Shown one piece after another: positions 61,384 to 64,000 of a stretch of DNA of 64,000 nt (within the stretch, counting starts at the first letter, position 1; each line of letters starts with the position of its first letter). The notes beneath the pieces were generated by a model. It did no database searches, was not told the origin of the DNA, and worked only from the letters and a program-made list of their open reading frames with translations. Source of the DNA: Selenomonas sp. WCT3 (GTDB taxonomy: Bacteria; Bacillota; Negativicutes; Selenomonadales; Selenomonadaceae); assembly GCA_900100835.1 (NCBI GenBank), contig FNCM01000009.1, positions 51,519 to 115,518 of the forward strand. Reading direction: 5' to 3'. Made by a program: the position numbers and the translations under genes.

Positions 61384-62946
61384 GTGAATCAGCAGGAGAC
61401 AATTGCGTATTTGATTCAGCGGCTGCTGGCACAAGTATTTGCCATCGTCGTCGGTGTGGTAGTTATCGTGGGGATAAGCCTCTATCTGTTCACGAGTTAT
61501 GTTGCGGTGGTAAACGATGCTGGTGTGGTGCGCGGCGGTTCGCAGCGCATCGTCAAACAGGTGCTGGCCGGAGCGGATGCCAGCCAGACCACGCAGAAAA
61601 TCGAGGGGCTGCTTAAAGATCTCGGCAGCCGGGTGCATTTGGGCAGTTTTCCCGCTAAGCGCGATGCAGTGGAAAACTATTGGCAAGGGGAAGTGAAAAC
61701 AGCCATTGCTGAGTATGAGCAGACGAAAAATTCCGCGCATCTGCTTGAGGTAAGTGAAACGTATTTTGCTAAAACCAATGAAATGGTTGAAGCGGCACAA
61801 ACGCTGGTCGATGTGATGGCAGTACTGTTGTATGTGTTGCTGGCAGGCTTCATTGCTGCGGTTGGCCTGGTGCTGCGCCGGGTTTATTATACCTTCCAGG
61901 AACGGGTGGTCGACCCCTTGTCGGCATTGGAGGGAAGTGTCAACAAGCTGGCGCATGGACATATGACGCAGCAATTCAGCTATCCGCGCCACGATGAAAT
62001 CGGGGCGCTTTATGAGTTGCTGAATACGATGCGCACGGCGATTCTCGGCTATGTGCAAGATATCGATAAGAATCTCAATACAATGGCTGCCGGTGATTTG
62101 GTGAGCACGACGGATATGAAGTATATCGGCGACTATGAGCCGATCCAGCGTAACATCAACCATATCCGGCAGACCCTCTGTGCGGAGATGCAGAGTATGG
62201 GGGATATGGCCGAGCAGGTAGCGGTAAGCTCTGGAGAAGTGTCGAAAGTATCGCAGAGCCTGGCCGAAGGCGCTATGTCACAAAATGAAAGTGTCCAAGA
62301 CCTTCAGAATAAGATTCATGAGACGATGGCTGAAAATGCCAAGGTCGAATCCTTTGTGGAGGCGGCGCGCGAGTCGAGCCGCTTGACGAATGAAAGCATT
62401 GAGATGAGCCGTCAGCAGATGGATAATGTGGTGGCTGCGATGCGTGATATCAGTGTGGCCTCGGAGGAAATTCGATCGATTCTTGGCACGTTGGATGAAA
62501 TCACGGGGCAGACCTCCCTGTTATCGCTCAATGCCTCAATCGAAGCAGCTCGAGCTGGTGATGCTGGCCGTGGCTTTGCTGTCGTTGCCGAGGAAGTCCG
62601 CAAGCTGGCCGAGCAGTCCGCGCTCAGCACCCAGAATATCCAGACGCTTATCAACAAGGCTCTGGGGGCGATTGAAAGTGGTACGGAGGTCGTAGGGATA
62701 GCGGCTGATTCCTTGTCGGGAATCACGGAAAATACGGAGGCCGTCAACAAGGTTATTGAACAGCTCAGGCAGCAGAGCCTTGAACAACAGAAGATGATGG
62801 AACAGGTAAACAGCTTATCGCGTGATATTTTAGGGGTTGTCACGGACAATTCCGCAGTATCGGAGGAGTGTGCCGCATCGAGTACGGAGCTTTCGAATTT
62901 TTCCGATTCGCTTAAGGATAGTGTGAACAAATTCCGGACCAAATAA
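61384..62946 (+). CDS. Methyl-accepting chemotaxis protein with NarX/PilJ-like P-box
   Basis: A 520-residue chemoreceptor with a short periplasmic domain (about 40-138) between two membrane helices. The first periplasmic helix carries NDAGVVRGGSQR (44-55), similar to the P-box (AGxxRxxSxR) that binds nitrate in NarX/NarQ and in PilJ-type chemoreceptors such as McpN. The coiled coil has a tip ITGQTSLLSLNASIEAA and GDAGRGF. GTG 61384 follows AGGGAGAG; GTG 61375 overlaps that site. With its Crp/Fnr-type operator and position after formate dehydrogenase, I infer nitrate or nitrite taxis. Confidence 0.88.
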   Translation: MNQQETIAYLIQRLLAQVFAIVVGVVVIVGISLYLFTSYVAVVNDAGVVRGGSQRIVKQVLAGADASQTTQKIEGLLKDLGSRVHLGSFPAKRDAVENYWQGEVKTAIAEYEQTKNSAHLLEVSETYFAKTNEMVEAAQTLVDVMAVLLYVLLAGFIAAVGLVLRRVYYTFQERVVDPLSALEGSVNKLAHGHMTQQFSYPRHDEIGALYELLNTMRTAILGYVQDIDKNLNTMAAGDLVSTTDMKYIGDYEPIQRNINHIRQTLCAEMQSMGDMAEQVAVSSGEVSKVSQSLAEGAMSQNESVQDLQNKIHETMAENAKVESFVEAARESSRLTNESIEMSRQQMDNVVAAMRDISVASEEIRSILGTLDEITGQTSLLSLNASIEAARAGDAGRGFAVVAEEVRKLAEQSALSTQNIQTLINKALGAIESGTEVVGIAADSLSGITENTEAVNKVIEQLRQQSLEQQKMMEQVNSLSRDILGVVTDNSAVSEECAASSTELSNFSDSLKDSVNKFRTK

Positions 62947-62971
62947 CAGAAAAATCAGGATAAATGTAAAA

Positions 62972-63004
62972 AAATCCCCTGCGAAAGCAGGGGATTTCGA
63001 TTTT
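62972..63004 (+). terminator. Intrinsic terminator after the chemoreceptor
   Basis: AAATCCCCTGC and GCAGGGGATTT with a GAAA tetraloop, then a short T-rich stretch. Confidence 0.85.
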
Positions 63005-63108
63005 GTGGCGAATAGTATAAGATACCAATAAAGTACCATTCAAATCGTTGGTTTTTCTAGAAACAATTGCAACATGCAACGCCAAGACGACAGAAAGGAG
63101 GAAGAACG

Positions 63109-63708
63109 ATGATTTGCAGAAAATGTGGAAGTGTATTGGAAGAAGGACGGATGAGCTGCCCTTTCTGTGGGGAGTCTGTAGCCTCCGGAATGGAAGGGAC
63201 AAAGCACAAGAAAGTAGAACTCAAGGCATTAGCAGAAGTTCCCGATGACAAGGAAAAACTGCTGACGGAATTGCAGCGACTCAAAGATTATTTTCTGGCA
63301 ATCCGTGGAAAATATGCCGTTATGGAAGATTTGTGGCTCATGCAGCTGAAATGGCAGGAACCATCACTGCTTCACTGGGCGCTGGGTGGTTTCCTGGTGA
63401 CCTTTGCTCTTTATCTGATGCTCTACGGAGCTGGTCTGCTGCCCCATGTCGCCCTGTCGTTCTTCTTCGTCCTTTGGGGAAGCATTACCAGCGTGGGCTA
63501 CATTCGTTCCGGCCGTATCTATGAGGCCAGAAAAGCTCGGATTGCGGAGGACATCTTCGAAGTCGAAAATGATGTCCGCAACTATTACAATCAGGCTGCT
63601 GACTGCTTCCTGCCGCTCGACTATTCCGACCCGCGGGTAATCGGGGAACTCATTCACGGAATTGAGACCGGAACCATCAAATCCTTTCAAGACTATCGGA
63701 TAAGTTAA
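63109..63708 (+). CDS. Zinc-ribbon membrane protein of unknown function
   Basis: A 199-residue protein. Residues 1-22 form a zinc ribbon (CRKCGSVLEEGRMSCPFCG). A charged helical linker is followed by two adjacent hydrophobic segments (about 88-108 and 112-132), then a soluble C-terminal helical part of about 65 residues. AAAGGAGGAAG stands before ATG 63109. The combination of zinc ribbon plus membrane hairpin is common in Firmicutes proteins without assigned roles. It is monocistronic as far as can be seen, with a palindromic element downstream. Confidence 0.7.
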   Translation: MICRKCGSVLEEGRMSCPFCGESVASGMEGTKHKKVELKALAEVPDDKEKLLTELQRLKDYFLAIRGKYAVMEDLWLMQLKWQEPSLLHWALGGFLVTFALYLMLYGAGLLPHVALSFFFVLWGSITSVGYIRSGRIYEARKARIAEDIFEVENDVRNYYNQAADCFLPLDYSDPRVIGELIHGIETGTIKSFQDYRIS

Positions 63709-63797
63709 AAAATTTTTCAGGATATCAACTATTCATAAAAGGAACTGTGAAATTGCAGTTTGTAGGTTACACGAATCTCATTCGAAGCAACTCTTCG

Positions 63798-63996
63798 CCG
63801 CCGCTAGGGGTAGTGCCAACACTACGCGGGAGATGTTTTTCTAAACGAAATTTTTATCCGTAATTAAGCATCGAAAAAGTTGCAAAACGCGCTTCGCTTG
63901 AACGGTAGCAATTTTTCGACGAACGGTGAGGATAAAAATTTCGTTCTTCACGAAAAACATCAAACGCTTCGTTTATGGCACTGCCCCTAGCGGCGG
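63798..63996. repeat. 199-bp nested palindrome at the window edge
   Basis: Outer 21-base arms (63798-63818 and 63976-63996, one mismatch) enclose three further arm pairs: GATGTTTTTC/GAAAAACATC, ACGAAATTTTTATCC/GGATAAAAATTTCGT and TCGAAAAAGTTGC/GCAATTTTTCGA. The whole forms a nearly symmetrical fold-back. No ORF is inside. It could be a MITE-like element, a REP-type genomic repeat or a structured RNA. Nothing else is seen from 63709 to the end of the window. Confidence 0.7.
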
Positions 63997-64000
63997 CTGA

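Noticed and set aside
1-64000. Insertion sequence, prophage, integron, CRISPR array or tRNA/rRNA genes
   Set aside because: No transposase, integrase, phage structural gene, regularly spaced repeat array or recognisable RNA gene was found on either strand.

Overview
The window reads as a chromosomal segment of an anaerobic, motile, diderm Firmicute of the Negativicutes, most like Selenomonas. This is inferred from the flagellin and chemoreceptor families, Crp/Fnr regulation, strong GGAGG-type ribosome binding sites, frequent GTG/TTG starts, and periplasmic c-type cytochromes in a Firmicutes-like gene background. I see no rRNA, tRNA, CRISPR array, insertion sequence or prophage.

Layout. 1-6.1 kb: peptide transporter end, BASS-family transporter, M20 amidohydrolase, a flagellin with a large beta-helix-like insert, and a TSUP transporter. 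6.1-11.6 kb: jetABC of a type I Wadjet/SMC-like system with no jetD. 11.9-16.3 kb: two paralogous chemoreceptors and a protein with three 42-residue repeats. 16.4-25.4 kb: nitrogen-oxide block of hcp, an HcpR-like Crp/Fnr regulator, ccmABCEF (cysteine-type CcmE, no ccmGH) and nrfHA. 25.5-37.9 kb: NlpC/P60 protein, deoR-deoC, moaC, narK with a second Crp/Fnr regulator, a chemoreceptor paired with an orphan sugar-binding lipoprotein, a serine hydrolase, a cysteine desulfidase-like enzyme and a GGDEF protein. 38.1-44.9 kb: narGHJI. 45-48.9 kb: sigma factor, chemoreceptor, dinB. 49-54.5 kb: molybdenum cofactor genes behind a Moco-type riboswitch. 54.8-61.2 kb: fdhD and a membrane formate dehydrogenase operon with fdhE. 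61.4-64 kb: a chemoreceptor with a NarX/PilJ-like motif, a zinc-ribbon membrane protein, and a 199-bp nested palindrome at the edge.

How it works together. Formate dehydrogenase (periplasmic, quinone-reducing) and NarGHI would form a formate-to-nitrate chain. NarK would move nitrate/nitrite, NrfHA would reduce nitrite to ammonium, Hcp would handle NO/hydroxylamine stress, Ccm would mature the NrfHA hemes, and the Mo genes would supply bis-MGD to both molybdoenzymes.

Main discovery. Seven promoters in this window (hcp, the HcpR-like gene, nrfHA, narK, the second Crp/Fnr gene, narG and the 61.4-kb chemoreceptor) each carry a 14-bp palindrome of form GTnnn-N4-nnnAC. Its centre lies exactly 29.5 bp from the first base of the -10 hexamer, the class II activator position of about -41.5. 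Two more promoters (fdhD and the 45.9-kb chemoreceptor) have weaker versions at the same spacing. The sites fall into two sequence classes, GTTGC-type and GTGAT-type. The two Crp/Fnr proteins encoded here differ at the CRP Glu181 position in a way that matches that split, so the window seems to hold two self-regulated but interlocking regulons for nitrate and nitrosative metabolism, including chemotaxis.
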